Assembly: GCF_024273235.1 (NCBI RefSeq)
Contig: NZ_JANBVH010000012.1
Coordinates: 62,001 to 126,000, forward strand
Origin: Sphingomonas faeni
GTDB lineage: Bacteria; Pseudomonadota; Alphaproteobacteria; Sphingomonadales; Sphingomonadaceae
Length of the DNA stretch: 64,000 bases
Direction of reading: 5' to 3'
The notes under the pieces are model-generated. The model saw nothing but the letters and a program-made list of their open reading frames with translations, was not told the DNA's origin and did no database searches. Position numbers and translations under genes: made by a program. Shown here piece after piece: positions 28,044 through 37,591 of this stretch. Positions within the stretch are counted from its first letter, which is position 1. The number at the start of each line of letters is the position of its first letter.

Positions 28044-29543
28044 TCACGCCGCGACCGGACGGGCGGTGGCGCAATAGCGCGCGACGTAATCGGCATGCTC
28101 GGGCAGCCCCGCCACCGTCGCGTTGGTGCCGTCGCGCAAGCCCCCGAGCAGCCGCGCCAGTTCCTCGTCGCGCAGCTTGGTCGCGATCGGGTGATAGCTC
28201 CGCGGCACGATCCCCTGGCCGAGCATCACCTGCACCCAGCTATTCTCCGCGAACAGTTCCTCGTTCTTGCGGAACACGCGGGCGGTCTCGCGGAACAACT
28301 CGATCTTCTGCTCCAGCGAGGCGGGGATCGGCATCGCCGCGCATTGCCGCCAGAACGCGCTGTCGCGGCGGTTCGTGGCCTTGTAATGCAGGATCAGGAA
28401 ATCGCGGATCTGCAGCATGTCGGTATGCTGCTGGTCGTTGAATTCGGCGACGTCGCGCGGACTGACCGCGCCCGACGGGAACAGCCGCAGCAGCCGCAGC
28501 ACGGCGCGCTGGATCAGGTGGATGCTGGTCGATTCCAGCGGCTCCATGAACCCGCCCGACAGGCCGATCGCGATGCAGTTGCGATGCCATTGCTGGCGCC
28601 GCGCGCCGGTGACGAAGCGGATCACGTTCGGTTCGGTGAGCGTCTTGCCCTCGATATTGCCGAGCAGCCGGTCGAGCGCGGCGTCGCGGTCGAGATAGCG
28701 GCTGCAATAGACGATGCCATTGCCGGTGCGATGCTGCAGAGGAATGCGCCATTGCCAGCCTGCGTCGTGCGCCATCGCGCGGGTGTAGGGGAGGGCAGGG
28801 CGGACGCTCTCGGTCTGGATCGCGATCGCGGAGTCGCACGGCAAATAATGCGTCCAGTCGTCGAACCCGGCGTGCAGCGCGCCCTCGATCAGCAACGCGC
28901 GAAAACCCGTACAGTCGAGGAACAGGTCGCCCTCGATCCGCGCGCCGGACTCGAGCACCAGTGCGGTGATGTCGCCACTATCGCCGTTCAGCTCGACCTG
29001 CGCGATCTTGCCCTCGAGACGGCGCGTGCCGTCGGCTTCGGCCATCCCGCGCAGATATTTCGCATAGCGCGTCGAATCGAGCTGATACGCATAGTTCATC
29101 CGGTCGTCGGGCAGATGCGCGAACTTGCCCTGCAACGCGGCGCGCAGTTCGAGGCAATAGTCGTCGTAGGGCTGGTCATGCCCCTTGGTCAGGCCGTGCA
29201 GCCAGAAATGCTGGAAGCCGGCGGACCAGTGATCCTTGCCGGTGATCCCGAACGAGTGGAAATAGCGTTCGCCGCGGTCCTTCCAGTCGTCGAACAGGAT
29301 GCCGAGTTTGAACGTCGCCTGCGTCTCGCGCATGAACTCGGCTTCGTTGATGCCGAGCAGGCGGTTGAAGGTGATCATCGGCGGGATCGTCGATTCCCCC
29401 ACGCCGACCGTCCCGATCGCGTCGGATTCGATCAGGGTCAGGTCGATCGTGCCGCCCATCGTGCGGGCGATCGCGGCGGCGGCCATCCAGCCGGCAGTGC
29501 CGCCACCTGCGATCACGACGCGGCGAACAGGTGTGTTTGTCAT
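28044..29543 (-). CDS. tryptophan-halogenase family flavoprotein 2
   Basis: A 499-residue paralogue of the protein at 25432, of identical length. FAD motif GGGTAGW near the N-terminus, ATFKLGI with the putative catalytic Lys, signature WQWRIPLQHR, and FMEPLESTSIHL with the conserved Glu, so it looks catalytically complete. The start ATG at 29543 overlaps the cupin_8 stop by four bases (ATGA). The equal length and matching motifs suggest this gene and the plus-strand copy descend from one duplicated cluster. The substrate is unknown; free tryptophan is possible but not implied by the context. Confidence 0.9.
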   Translation of the reverse strand: MTNTPVRRVVIAGGGTAGWMAAAAIARTMGGTIDLTLIESDAIGTVGVGESTIPPMITFNRLLGINEAEFMRETQATFKLGILFDDWKDRGERYFHSFGITGKDHWSAGFQHFWLHGLTKGHDQPYDDYCLELRAALQGKFAHLPDDRMNYAYQLDSTRYAKYLRGMAEADGTRRLEGKIAQVELNGDSGDITALVLESGARIEGDLFLDCTGFRALLIEGALHAGFDDWTHYLPCDSAIAIQTESVRPALPYTRAMAHDAGWQWRIPLQHRTGNGIVYCSRYLDRDAALDRLLGNIEGKTLTEPNVIRFVTGARRQQWHRNCIAIGLSGGFMEPLESTSIHLIQRAVLRLLRLFPSGAVSPRDVAEFNDQQHTDMLQIRDFLILHYKATNRRDSAFWRQCAAMPIPASLEQKIELFRETARVFRKNEELFAENSWVQVMLGQGIVPRSYHPIATKLRDEELARLLGGLRDGTNATVAGLPEHADYVARYCATARPVAA

Positions 29544-30571
29544 CGGCTGAGCGCTCTCAGGAGGAAGGCGCGGAGGCGACCCGCGGTGTCGGTGGTGAGC
29601 GGCGCGAGCACGCCGCGCGCCGCCTCGGGAATATGGTCGACGACGTCGGGACCGTTGGCGAAGACATAATGGTCGAACATCTCGCGCCAATGCTGCTTCT
29701 CGTCCGCGGGCAGATCGCGGATCGCCAGCATCGCGTGATTCAGCGCATCCTGCGGCTGGCCGAGCCACCGCGGCGTCTCGCGCCACCAGTAATTCACCAG
29801 CACGTTGAAGTCGGACAGCCCCTCGACATGGTGCCACCACATCGCCGGGATATAGAGCGCGTCGCCCGCCTCCAGCTCGGCGACCTGCGCATGCTCAAGC
29901 GCCTCGCGAAACCGGGGATGTGCGGCGAAGTCGGGATCGTGGAAATCGACCATGCTGACCGCGCGACCTGCCGGCGTGTTGTCGACCGGGCCGAGATAGA
30001 GATTGCGGAACTGGTCGCGCGGGAAGACCGTGAAGCGCCGCCGCCCGACCGCGACGCACGCGAGATTTTCGGGCACGTCGTTATGCGCGGCGATCCGCGT
30101 GCGCGTGCCCATCCAGATGCTGGCGAGCGGCGTGCGGTCGCCCAGCGCGACAGGGTTCGCCTCGTGCAGGCCGGTGAAGAACTGGTGCAGGTCTATCGAC
30201 GCGAGATAGATCGCATGCGCGTCGGCGGCGCCTTCGTTGGCGTCGATCCGTGCGAAGATCTCGGGCAATTTCGCACGTAGCATCTGGAAGTTCATCGCGT
30301 GCGCGGCGTCGTAGAACAGCCGACCGCCGCTGTCGGGCATCGCGACGGAGACCGCGAAGGGGAGGTCGCGTGCATGACGCTGGATATAGTCGCGCGCCGC
30401 CCGCGCGGAGTGCAGCCCGGCCTGTACCATCGGCCAATCCGCGATCAGCCCGCGCACGATGAACGGCGTGGTCGCCCCGCGCAGCTGCACGTCGAGGTCC
30501 GCGGGATCGCCGATCGCGACCTCGCGGATCCGCGGCATGGTCGCGAAGATGCCGGGCTCCGCGTCAGCCAC
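29540..30571 (-). CDS. cupin_8 (JmjC-like) putative Fe(II)/2-oxoglutarate oxygenase
   Basis: A 343-residue counterpart of the plus-strand protein at 24383. HxD is present in AAHNDVPENL, the distal His in WWHHVEGLSDFN, and VAVGRRRFTVFPRDQFRNLYLGP lies between. The gene overlaps the SapC gene upstream by 8 bp and the halogenase downstream by 4 bp. Function is probably hydroxylation of a peptide or protein, by family analogy only. Confidence 0.87.
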   Translation of the reverse strand: MADAEPGIFATMPRIREVAIGDPADLDVQLRGATTPFIVRGLIADWPMVQAGLHSARAARDYIQRHARDLPFAVSVAMPDSGGRLFYDAAHAMNFQMLRAKLPEIFARIDANEGAADAHAIYLASIDLHQFFTGLHEANPVALGDRTPLASIWMGTRTRIAAHNDVPENLACVAVGRRRFTVFPRDQFRNLYLGPVDNTPAGRAVSMVDFHDPDFAAHPRFREALEHAQVAELEAGDALYIPAMWWHHVEGLSDFNVLVNYWWRETPRWLGQPQDALNHAMLAIRDLPADEKQHWREMFDHYVFANGPDVVDHIPEAARGVLAPLTTDTAGRLRAFLLRALSR

Positions 30572-31274
30572 GCGCCACCCGCCGGTTCTTGCGCGCGACG
30601 AGATCGCCGATATTGCCGAGCGAGGCGAGCGCCATGAAGATCGGCATCATGTGCCCAGACGCGTGCAGGTCCGCTACCGCAACGCCATCGAGCGCGACCA
30701 GCCGATCCTCGTCGATCACGTGATAGCCGACCAGCCGGTTCTTCGACCCATCGTCGAGCGTCACGTCCATCGTCAGCGGCTCGAGTAGCTCGTAACGGCG
30801 CAACGCGGCGAAGAAATCGGCCGACGCGACATAGTCGGTGTCGAGCGCACGCAGCTGATCGGCGATCCGTTCCAGATACGGCGTCGGCCGGCCGGTATCG
30901 TCGAATACGCGGACGCCTTCGCCTGCGCCGATCCGGGGGCTCGCCATGTCGATATGGACCTGGCGGACGTCGCCGTCGCCGCGCCCGACCAGGAACGGCT
31001 GGCTGTCGATCGCGAGCGGGCGATAGCGCGCGTCCCATCCGGCGTCGGTCAGGAACAGGTTCTCGCCCGGCTCGAACCCGAACATCGCCAGCGCAGTGAA
31101 GCTGTCGCGCGTCTGGTCGAGCTGGAACAGGATCGGGTAATGTGTCTGGACTCGCCGGAACTCGCTGGGGACGGTGATGCAGGTCATCACCGCATCGCCC
31201 AGCTCTGAAGAACGCTCGGTGCGGATGCGCAGGTCGCGGTGGTCTTCGGCTGTGAGGATGACGTGGTCGGACAT
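30564..31274 (-). CDS. SapC-family protein
   Basis: A 236-residue SapC-family protein. It matches the plus-strand copy in the block around VPSEFRRVQTHYPILF, MFGFEPGENLFL, and SLGNIGDLVARKNRR, but lacks the NPTS repeat. I chose ATG 31274 ([12 protein letters not shown]), which overlaps the stop of the upstream halogenase by one base (TGATG). No secretion signal is visible. The role is unknown; constant coupling to cupin_8 and halogenase genes suggests it belongs to the same modification pathway. Confidence 0.85.
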   Translation of the reverse strand: MSDHVILTAEDHRDLRIRTERSSELGDAVMTCITVPSEFRRVQTHYPILFQLDQTRDSFTALAMFGFEPGENLFLTDAGWDARYRPLAIDSQPFLVGRGDGDVRQVHIDMASPRIGAGEGVRVFDDTGRPTPYLERIADQLRALDTDYVASADFFAALRRYELLEPLTMDVTLDDGSKNRLVGYHVIDEDRLVALDGVAVADLHASGHMMPIFMALASLGNIGDLVARKNRRVARG

Positions 31275-32854
31275 CAGGCTGACAATTCCATAACTTGGGC
31301 GGTCGCGTGCCGCAGGGCATCGAGATAGGCGCGATTGGTCGGCAGGCCGGCGGCCAGCATACGCCTGCGCTGATCGACCTGTGCGAGCAAGGTTTCCGTG
31401 CGTGCCCGGTCCGCCGTCGCGATCGGTCCGCGCGTCGGCGGCGGAAAACCCATGCCGTACAGGACATACTGATAGCTCGCGGCCGGGAAGATCTCGTCGA
31501 TCATCGGGAAATCGGCGCGCGACGGCGGCTGGTGCCGCCATAGCGTCAGCAGTTCGGCAAGGCGCGGCGGGATCGATGCGGCGTCGCGGTGGTCGCGCCA
31601 ATAGGGTTCGTCGCGTTCGCTCAGCACGTAATGCAGCTTCAGGAACTCTACGATCCGATCCCAGCGATACCGGAACAGCGCGTTGAAGCGCGTCGCGTGG
31701 ATATCCATCGTGCCGCGCGTGGAGGGGAAATTGTCGAGCAGCGCATCGACCGACAGTTCGATCAGGACGATCGCCGACGCTTCGAGCGGCTCCAGGAACC
31801 CGGCCGACAACCCGACCGCGAGGCAGTTGCGTTCCCAGAACCGCGCGCGGTGGCGCGACTGGAACTTGAGCTGGCGGAAGGTCGGCAGCGGGGCGTCGGG
31901 CGCGGTGGCGCGGATATAGCGCTCGAGCGTTTCCGCCGCGGCATCGTCGCTCAGATGCGCGGAGGAATAGACGTAGCCGACGCCGCGCCGGGTCGGCAGG
32001 CAGATGTCCCAGATCCAGCCCGCGGCGTGGGCGGTGGCGTTGGTCTGCGAGGCGATCGGGCTGCCGTCCGCGACCGGCACCTGCACCGCGAGCGCGCGGT
32101 CGTTGAACAATTCGCCGCCGCGGTCGATCGTGCCGATCCCGTAATGCTCGCCGATCAGCAGCGCGGCGTGCCCGGTGCAGTCGAGGAACAGGTCGCCGGC
32201 GATCGCGCCCGACGCGCGCGTCCGCACCGCGGCGATGTCGCCGCCGTCGGTCGCATCGATCCCGACGACGTGATCGCGGACATGGCGCACGCCGAGCCGC
32301 TCGGTCGCGTGGCGCATCAGCAATCCGGCGAGCTTGCCCGCGTCGAGATGGTAGGCGTAATTCAGCGTGCCCGCATAATCGGGCATCGCCCGCTGGCGGG
32401 GTGCGAGGCCGCGGTGGCAGATCTCGCCTTGCGCACCGACCATGTCCGCGAACTTACCGCCGTTCTCCGCCCAGGCTGCGACGAGATCGCGCGGGTCGCC
32501 ATCGACGGGCGCGGTGAAGGGGTGAAGATAGCTGTCGTCGGCAGCGCCTGTCCGCCACCCGTCGAACCGCGACCCCTGCTTGAACGACGCGTCGCAGGCG
32601 AGCAGGAAGTCGGTCTCGGCGATGCCGATCCGTTCGAGCGTGCGGCGCATCGTCGGCCATGTGCCTTCGCCGACGCCGATCGTCGCGACGTCGGGGGATT
32701 CGATGAGGGTAACGGAGAGCGGCCGGTACGCCCCGCGATCCGCGCGCGCCGCGACCAGGCAGGCGGCGAGCCAGCCCGCCGTACCGCCGCCGACGACCAC
32801 GATGTTCGTGATCGGGTGGTCACTCGTTGCTTCGGGGCCGGTATCCGTGGCCAT
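31274..32854 (-). CDS. tryptophan-halogenase family flavoprotein 3 (divergent)
   Basis: A 526-residue member of the same family, clearly different from the two 499-residue copies. FAD motif [10 protein letters not shown] and the lysine context ASFKQGSRF are kept, but the WxWxIP signature has become WIWDICLP and the conserved glutamate region reads [10 protein letters not shown]. It may therefore act as a monooxygenase or halogenate a different substrate. I chose ATG 32854 ([14 protein letters not shown]). It is the first modification gene after TBDT3, separated from it by 130 bp with a strong hairpin. Only the minus-strand cluster has this extra copy. Confidence 0.87.
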   Translation of the reverse strand: MATDTGPEATSDHPITNIVVVGGGTAGWLAACLVAARADRGAYRPLSVTLIESPDVATIGVGEGTWPTMRRTLERIGIAETDFLLACDASFKQGSRFDGWRTGAADDSYLHPFTAPVDGDPRDLVAAWAENGGKFADMVGAQGEICHRGLAPRQRAMPDYAGTLNYAYHLDAGKLAGLLMRHATERLGVRHVRDHVVGIDATDGGDIAAVRTRASGAIAGDLFLDCTGHAALLIGEHYGIGTIDRGGELFNDRALAVQVPVADGSPIASQTNATAHAAGWIWDICLPTRRGVGYVYSSAHLSDDAAAETLERYIRATAPDAPLPTFRQLKFQSRHRARFWERNCLAVGLSAGFLEPLEASAIVLIELSVDALLDNFPSTRGTMDIHATRFNALFRYRWDRIVEFLKLHYVLSERDEPYWRDHRDAASIPPRLAELLTLWRHQPPSRADFPMIDEIFPAASYQYVLYGMGFPPPTRGPIATADRARTETLLAQVDQRRRMLAAGLPTNRAYLDALRHATAQVMELSA

Positions 32855-32945
32855 CGTCCGCTGCCTATTCCCTCGTTCGAGTGCGTCCCGACTTGCCCTG
32901 CCAGCGCCGGCAACGCCACCTTTTCCCGGTCGTTGCGGTCGCTTC

Positions 32946-32971
32946 AATCCTCCCCCTTGCGGGGGAGGATT
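32946..32971. repeat. perfect hairpin between TBDT3 and halogenase 3
   Basis: AATCCTCCCCC (32946-32956), TTGC loop, GGGGGAGGATT (32961-32971): an 11-bp perfect stem without a following T-run in either direction. It lies 13 bp after the receptor stop. It could stabilise the receptor mRNA or be a dispersed palindromic element of the kind common in sphingomonads. Confidence 0.85.
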
Positions 32972-32984
32972 CCAAACATCCGCC

Positions 32985-35900
32985 TCAGAAGGTGAAGCGC
33001 ATGCCCGCCGAGTAGCGCGCATACCCCGGTTGCGCGAAGGTCACGAAATTGTCCGAGCGGCGATGCCCGCGCCGACCCTGGCCGGTGAGGTTGATCGCCT
33101 CGACGAACACCGCCAGCCCCTTCTTCACCTCGGCGCTCGCACTCGCATCGACCTGGCCGTACGCCTCGACATAGGTCGGGTCGAACGCGCCGCCGGCATA
33201 GAACTCGCCGCGCCAGTTATACGCGACGCGCGCCTGGATGCCGTTCTTGTCGTAATAGGCGACCGCGTTGGCGCTGTCGCTGAGGCCGGTCAGCGCGAAC
33301 TGGCCGATGTTGGGATCGATCGTGTTGTCGTATTTCGCGTCGCCGTTGACGATGGTGTAGTTCAGGATGACGCCGAAGCCGGTTTCCCACAGCCGGTGCT
33401 GGATCGCGAATTCCCAGCCGTTGATGTTGGCGGTCTGGTCGCTGTTGAACGGCTGGCTCAACTGGAAGTTGAACAGATCGTCCTCGGGCAAGCCGAAGAT
33501 GTTGCCGTTCAGCAGGCCGGAATCGCTTGTGCCCGTGACCTGCGACGAGGCCGGGAAGTTGCGCAGGATGTAATCGCGCACGCGGAGGTTGTCCGTCGTG
33601 CCCAGCGCCGCCACCGCCTGGCGATAGCGCGGGCCCGAGCCTGGGTTGCGCAGGTCGAACGCAGGCGTGTTGATCTGGTTCGTGCCGATGAAGTTCTTCA
33701 CGTCCTTGTTGAAATAGCCGACCGAGATGTAGCTTTCGGGGCCGTAATACCATTCCGCCGACAGATCGATGTTCTTCGATTTGAAGGGAAGCAGGTTCGG
33801 GTTGCCTTGGCTGCCGGTGCCGCCGCCGATGCGCGGGTTGGAGTCGATGTTCAGGCCACCCTGCAGGCTGCCGTAATCCGCGCGCGTGATGGTATGGCTG
33901 TACGAGGCGCGCAGCTTGACGTTGCGGAGCGGTTCGATGTCGAAATCGACCGCGGGTAGCCAGTTGTTGTATTTGCCCTTCAGCGAGGTGAACGAATTGG
34001 CCCCGTAGGTGAGCGCGAATTCGTTCGCGCCAGTCCAGCGCGTCCCGTTCGGGATGGGCACCAGCGCCGAAGAGTTCACTTGCGTTTCGTCGTAGCGAAT
34101 GCCGCCGATGATGTGCGCCGGCATGTCGAACACCGAGAATTTTGTGTTGAACTGGATGAAGGGCGAGATCGTCTGTTCGCGGATGCGGCGATCGTTGGTG
34201 TAATTGGCGAGGCACGTACCGGGCGCTGCGACACCAGTCTGCGGCGCGCTGCAGATGTTGTACTGCGAGCGCAGCAATTCGGCCATCTGCTCGAAGTTGA
34301 AGGTGTAGATCGACGCCGGCAACGCGGGATCGTTCGATCCGGCGACGCCCTTGAACTTGTCGGGCAGGCTGGTGAGGTTGAAGAAATCGTCGGGCACCGC
34401 GGCTGCGCCGAACGAGGCACCGCGCGGGTCGATGCCGCCCCAGGTCTCGTTCTGGATGAACCCGTAGGCGGACCGCACCTTGTTGTCGACGTACGAGAAG
34501 CCCCAGTCGATGCTGCTCAGGAAATCGCCGTCGTGGTCGTAATGCCCCTTCAACTGGAGCTGGTTGATCTCGTCCTTGAAATACGCGTTGCGGAACGCGT
34601 TGCCGGTCGGCGTGATCAGCGACGCGTTCAGCGGGTCGATACCCGGATACATCTGGTACGAAATGATCGGCAGGTCGTTCTCGAAATTGATGCTCTGCGA
34701 CTGGACGCCGAAGATCGCGCCACCGATCGACGTGCTGCTGCCGTAATCGTTGGTCGGCTTGGAGACCGCGGTCGAGTGATGCGCGTCGAGCGACATCGTG
34801 ACGTTGCCGGGCGCTTCCCAGGTCAGATTGCCGCCGAGCGACTTGTTCTCGGACTTGTTGGCGCTCAGCGCGCTGCTGTACGACAGGTCCTTGCCGGGCG
34901 CGAAATTCTCGGAATAGAAGAGCGGGCCGGCCGAGGGGCCGTCGGTCCAGGCGCTGCGCGTGTCGCCGAAGTTGAACCAGATGCCGACGCTGCTGTCGCG
35001 CACCTCGACCTTGTTGCTCGAATAGGTGAAGTCCAGCGTCGCGGTCAGCGTGTCGGTCGGCTTGGCCTGCAACACGAGCTGGCCGTTGATGCGCTCGCGG
35101 TCGATGTCGACGATGTTGTAGTTGGCGCTTTGCGGGATTTCATAGACATCGGTCGGGCCAGGGCGATTGGTGATGTTCGCAGCCCCCGGCGTACCCGGCT
35201 GCGCGAGCGTACCCCAGTTGTTCTCGGCGCCGAGGAAACCGTCGCGGAAGCCGACGCCCGACGAGTTGTTGCTCGCCTTGCGCCGCTGGTACGAGCCGCT
35301 GAACAGGACGCCGATCCGGTCGTCGGCGAAGGTCGTGGACAGGATGCCCGACACTTCCGGCGTGATCGGGTCCTTGCCGTTGCGCGAGGTGTCGAGCACG
35401 CCCTTCGCGGCGACGCTGCCGCGGGTGCCCGGCTTGTCGAGCGGGCGCGGGGTGCGGATGTTGATGCTCGAACCGATACCGCCCGACGGCACGGCGGCCC
35501 GGCCGGTCTTGTAGACCTCGACCGCGGCGACGCCTTCGGACGCCAGGTTGGCGAAGTCGAACGAGCGCGACGCGGGCGCGCTGGCGCCGTCGCCGAGCGT
35601 CGAGGTCGGCATCTGCCGACCGTTGAGCGTGACGAGGTTGTATTCGGGGCCGAAGCCGCGGACGGTGACGGTCGAGCCTTCGCCGTTCGAGCGGTCGATC
35701 GACACGCCGGTGATGCGCTGGAGCGACTCGGCGAGGTTGGTGTCGGGGAACTTGCCGATGTCCTCGGACGAAATCGCGTCGACCACGCCCTGGCCGTTGC
35801 GCTTGATGTCGATCGCCTCGCGCAGCGAAGCGCGGATGCCGGTCACGACGATGTCGTCGGTGGTCTCGTTCGGATCGGCGGGTGTGGCCTGCGGTGCGAT

Positions 35901-36032
35901 GTCCGAGGGGCCGGGATTGCCGACCGTGGCGGCGGCGTCCTGCGCCATGGCGATACCGGGCAGACCGACGAGCGCCAGTGCCGAAGTGCCGATGATGAAA
36001 CGCGAAAGCGAGCGAGCTGCGAAGCCACGCAT
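32985..36032 (-). CDS. TonB-dependent receptor 3 (halogenase-cluster type)
   Basis: A 1015-residue outer-membrane receptor at the head of the minus-strand cluster. Signal peptide ends near IAMAQDA; TonB-box-like [11 protein letters not shown]; plug [22 protein letters not shown], nearly the same as in TBDT2; barrel ending YSAGMRFTF. The ATG at 36032 follows GGGGAGGA. Three operator-like palindromes lie in the 110 bp upstream. Like TBDT2 it is probably a glycan receptor. The neighbouring GH16 and MFS genes hint at beta-glucan oligomers as substrate, by inference. Confidence 0.93.
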   Translation of the reverse strand: MRGFAARSLSRFIIGTSALALVGLPGIAMAQDAAATVGNPGPSDIAPQATPADPNETTDDIVVTGIRASLREAIDIKRNGQGVVDAISSEDIGKFPDTNLAESLQRITGVSIDRSNGEGSTVTVRGFGPEYNLVTLNGRQMPTSTLGDGASAPASRSFDFANLASEGVAAVEVYKTGRAAVPSGGIGSSINIRTPRPLDKPGTRGSVAAKGVLDTSRNGKDPITPEVSGILSTTFADDRIGVLFSGSYQRRKASNNSSGVGFRDGFLGAENNWGTLAQPGTPGAANITNRPGPTDVYEIPQSANYNIVDIDRERINGQLVLQAKPTDTLTATLDFTYSSNKVEVRDSSVGIWFNFGDTRSAWTDGPSAGPLFYSENFAPGKDLSYSSALSANKSENKSLGGNLTWEAPGNVTMSLDAHHSTAVSKPTNDYGSSTSIGGAIFGVQSQSINFENDLPIISYQMYPGIDPLNASLITPTGNAFRNAYFKDEINQLQLKGHYDHDGDFLSSIDWGFSYVDNKVRSAYGFIQNETWGGIDPRGASFGAAAVPDDFFNLTSLPDKFKGVAGSNDPALPASIYTFNFEQMAELLRSQYNICSAPQTGVAAPGTCLANYTNDRRIREQTISPFIQFNTKFSVFDMPAHIIGGIRYDETQVNSSALVPIPNGTRWTGANEFALTYGANSFTSLKGKYNNWLPAVDFDIEPLRNVKLRASYSHTITRADYGSLQGGLNIDSNPRIGGGTGSQGNPNLLPFKSKNIDLSAEWYYGPESYISVGYFNKDVKNFIGTNQINTPAFDLRNPGSGPRYRQAVAALGTTDNLRVRDYILRNFPASSQVTGTSDSGLLNGNIFGLPEDDLFNFQLSQPFNSDQTANINGWEFAIQHRLWETGFGVILNYTIVNGDAKYDNTIDPNIGQFALTGLSDSANAVAYYDKNGIQARVAYNWRGEFYAGGAFDPTYVEAYGQVDASASAEVKKGLAVFVEAINLTGQGRRGHRRSDNFVTFAQPGYARYSAGMRFTF

Positions 36033-36075
36033 GATAGTCCTCCCCTGTAGACGGCGCTATGCGTTGCGCCTTCCC

Positions 36076-36087
36076 GTGAACGTTCAC
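36076..36087. promoter_or_regulatory. perfect LacI-type palindrome GTGAACGTTCAC
   Basis: A perfect 12-bp palindrome with the AACGTT core typical of LacI/GalR operators, 43 bp before the TBDT3 ATG. A second copy with one mismatch follows at 36132. Confidence 0.7.
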
Positions 36088-36115
36088 TTCGCATTTTGTA
36101 ACACTGTGTCAAGCA

Positions 36116-36128
36116 AGGTAGCGCTACA
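36116..36128. promoter_or_regulatory. TAGCGCTA operator-like site before TBDT3
   Basis: AGGTAGCGCTACA contains the perfect palindrome GTAGCGCTAC and is the same class as the sites before TBDT1 and the xylanase. Confidence 0.6.
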
Positions 36129-36131
36129 CTT

Positions 36132-36143
36132 GTGAACGTTCTC
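36132..36143. promoter_or_regulatory. second GTGAACGTTCxC site
   Basis: GTGAACGTTCTC differs from the palindrome at 36076 by one base. Start-to-start spacing is 56 bp, between five and six helical turns, compatible with repressor looping. Confidence 0.6.
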
Positions 36144-36370
36144 AAATTTGACTCTCGATAGTGGCTATGACGCAACAGGGGGGCGATCCACGCGGTTGAG
36201 GCCGGTCGGGCCTGAGGTGGCGCAAGGCGTGTTTCCCCGCGAAGGCGTAGATCCAGACTGCGCTACCGTCTTTGCGTGAGAACGAGATCCGGTCACGACG
36301 ATCCATGTGCCCGTCCGAACCAACGGCGGAGCAGTTGCCTGTCCGGCCCGCCGCAGCTTAGGGTTGCGGT

Positions 36371-37591
36371 ATGGCGCGCCCTCCCGTTTCCCGCGATCCA
36401 GCGCCCCGCCGCGATCGTCGCTCGACCGCGTTCCTGCTGGTCTTCGCGCTCGCCTATGCCGGCGGGGTCGTCGGCTACCTCCCGCTGCTGACGCTGTTGC
36501 TGCCGATCAAGGTCGACGCGGTCGCTGGCGCAGCCCGGTTGGACGTCCTCACCGCGATCGTCGTCGCGGGCGCGGTGGCGGCGAGCGTGTCGAACATCGC
36601 GTTCGGATGGCTGAGCGATCGATCGGTCGCGCGGGGTGGAGGACGCCGGGGATGGCTGGCCGGTGGGGTCGTCGCCACGGCACTGTCCTACGCGGCGATG
36701 ACGACGGCCGCGACGCCCCGCGCGCTGATCCTCGCGGTCGTCGCGTTCCAGGTCGCGGTGAACGCGGTGCTGGCGCCACTGCTCGCGATCATGGCCGACG
36801 AAGTGCCCGATGCGCAAAAGGGCGTGGCCGGCGGATTGCTCGCGATGGCCTGTCCGGCCGCGTCCGCACTGGCGGCGATGCTGATGGCGACGGCGTCGCT
36901 GGACGACGCGGCGCGCCTGTCGATCGTGCCGCTCGTGATGGCCTGTGGCATCGTGCCGTTATTGCTGACCAGGTCGCGGCCGGTGGCGCGGATCGAGCCG
37001 ACCTCGCCCGTGAAGGCCATGCTCCGCCGAGATCTCGCGCTCGCCTGGAGCGCCCGGCTGTTCGTCCAGGTCGCGGGCAGCGCGCTGTTCGTCTATCTCT
37101 TCTATTATCTCGAAAGCGTCGCGCCGACACTGGCGGCTGGCACGATCGCGGCGCGGATGGGGACGGTGATGCTCGTCGCCTACACGCTGCCGCTGCCGAT
37201 CGCGGTGCTGGTCGGCCGGTTCGCGGATCGGTCCGGGCGGACCAAGCCGTTGCTGTTCGCGGCCACGATCGTCGCGGCGGCCGGGCTGGTCGGGATGGCC
37301 GTCGCGGACGACTTCGAGGGCGGGGCGGTCGCGTTCTGCCTCTACACGACGGGTGCGTCGGTGTTCCTGGCGCTGCACGCGTCGTTCGCGATGCAGCTGC
37401 TGCCGAATCCCCTGCACCGGGGGCGCGACCTGGGGCTGCTGAACCTGACCAACACGCTGCCCGGGCTGCTCGGGCCGACGCTCACCTGGGCGCTGGCGAC
37501 GCCGACCGATTTCGATGCGGTCATGCTGGTACTCGCCGCCCTGACCCTGTGCGGCGGAGGGACGATCCTCGCGGCGCGCGGTCGGCGTTAG
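36371..37591 (+). CDS. major facilitator superfamily transporter
   Basis: A 406-residue inner-membrane carrier with about twelve hydrophobic segments and the loop motif GWLSDRS between helices 2 and 3, repeated as GRFADRSGRTKP in the second half. This two-fold pattern is typical of MFS proteins. It is divergent from TBDT3 and ends four bases into the convergent GH16 gene. In such loci an MFS protein usually carries the sugar taken up by the receptor across the inner membrane; the substrate cannot be read from sequence. Confidence 0.87.
   Translation: MARPPVSRDPAPRRDRRSTAFLLVFALAYAGGVVGYLPLLTLLLPIKVDAVAGAARLDVLTAIVVAGAVAASVSNIAFGWLSDRSVARGGGRRGWLAGGVVATALSYAAMTTAATPRALILAVVAFQVAVNAVLAPLLAIMADEVPDAQKGVAGGLLAMACPAASALAAMLMATASLDDAARLSIVPLVMACGIVPLLLTRSRPVARIEPTSPVKAMLRRDLALAWSARLFVQVAGSALFVYLFYYLESVAPTLAAGTIAARMGTVMLVAYTLPLPIAVLVGRFADRSGRTKPLLFAATIVAAAGLVGMAVADDFEGGAVAFCLYTTGASVFLALHASFAMQLLPNPLHRGRDLGLLNLTNTLPGLLGPTLTWALATPTDFDAVMLVLAALTLCGGGTILAARGRR

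Larger units (their letters stand above)
36033..36370. promoter_or_regulatory. divergent control region of TBDT3 and MFS transporter
   Basis: A 338-bp divergent promoter region. The TBDT3-proximal third is AT-richer and holds three palindromic sites (36076-36087, 36116-36128, 36132-36143). Around 36230 there is 'ttccccgcgaaggcg', a degenerate copy of the dispersed palindrome also seen at 12483 and 52620. Confidence 0.65.

Noticed and set aside
34080..36050. A 656-codon plus-strand frame opposite TBDT3
   Set aside because: Shadow of a receptor with signal peptide, TonB box, plug and terminal Phe; the antisense translation has no recognisable domain.
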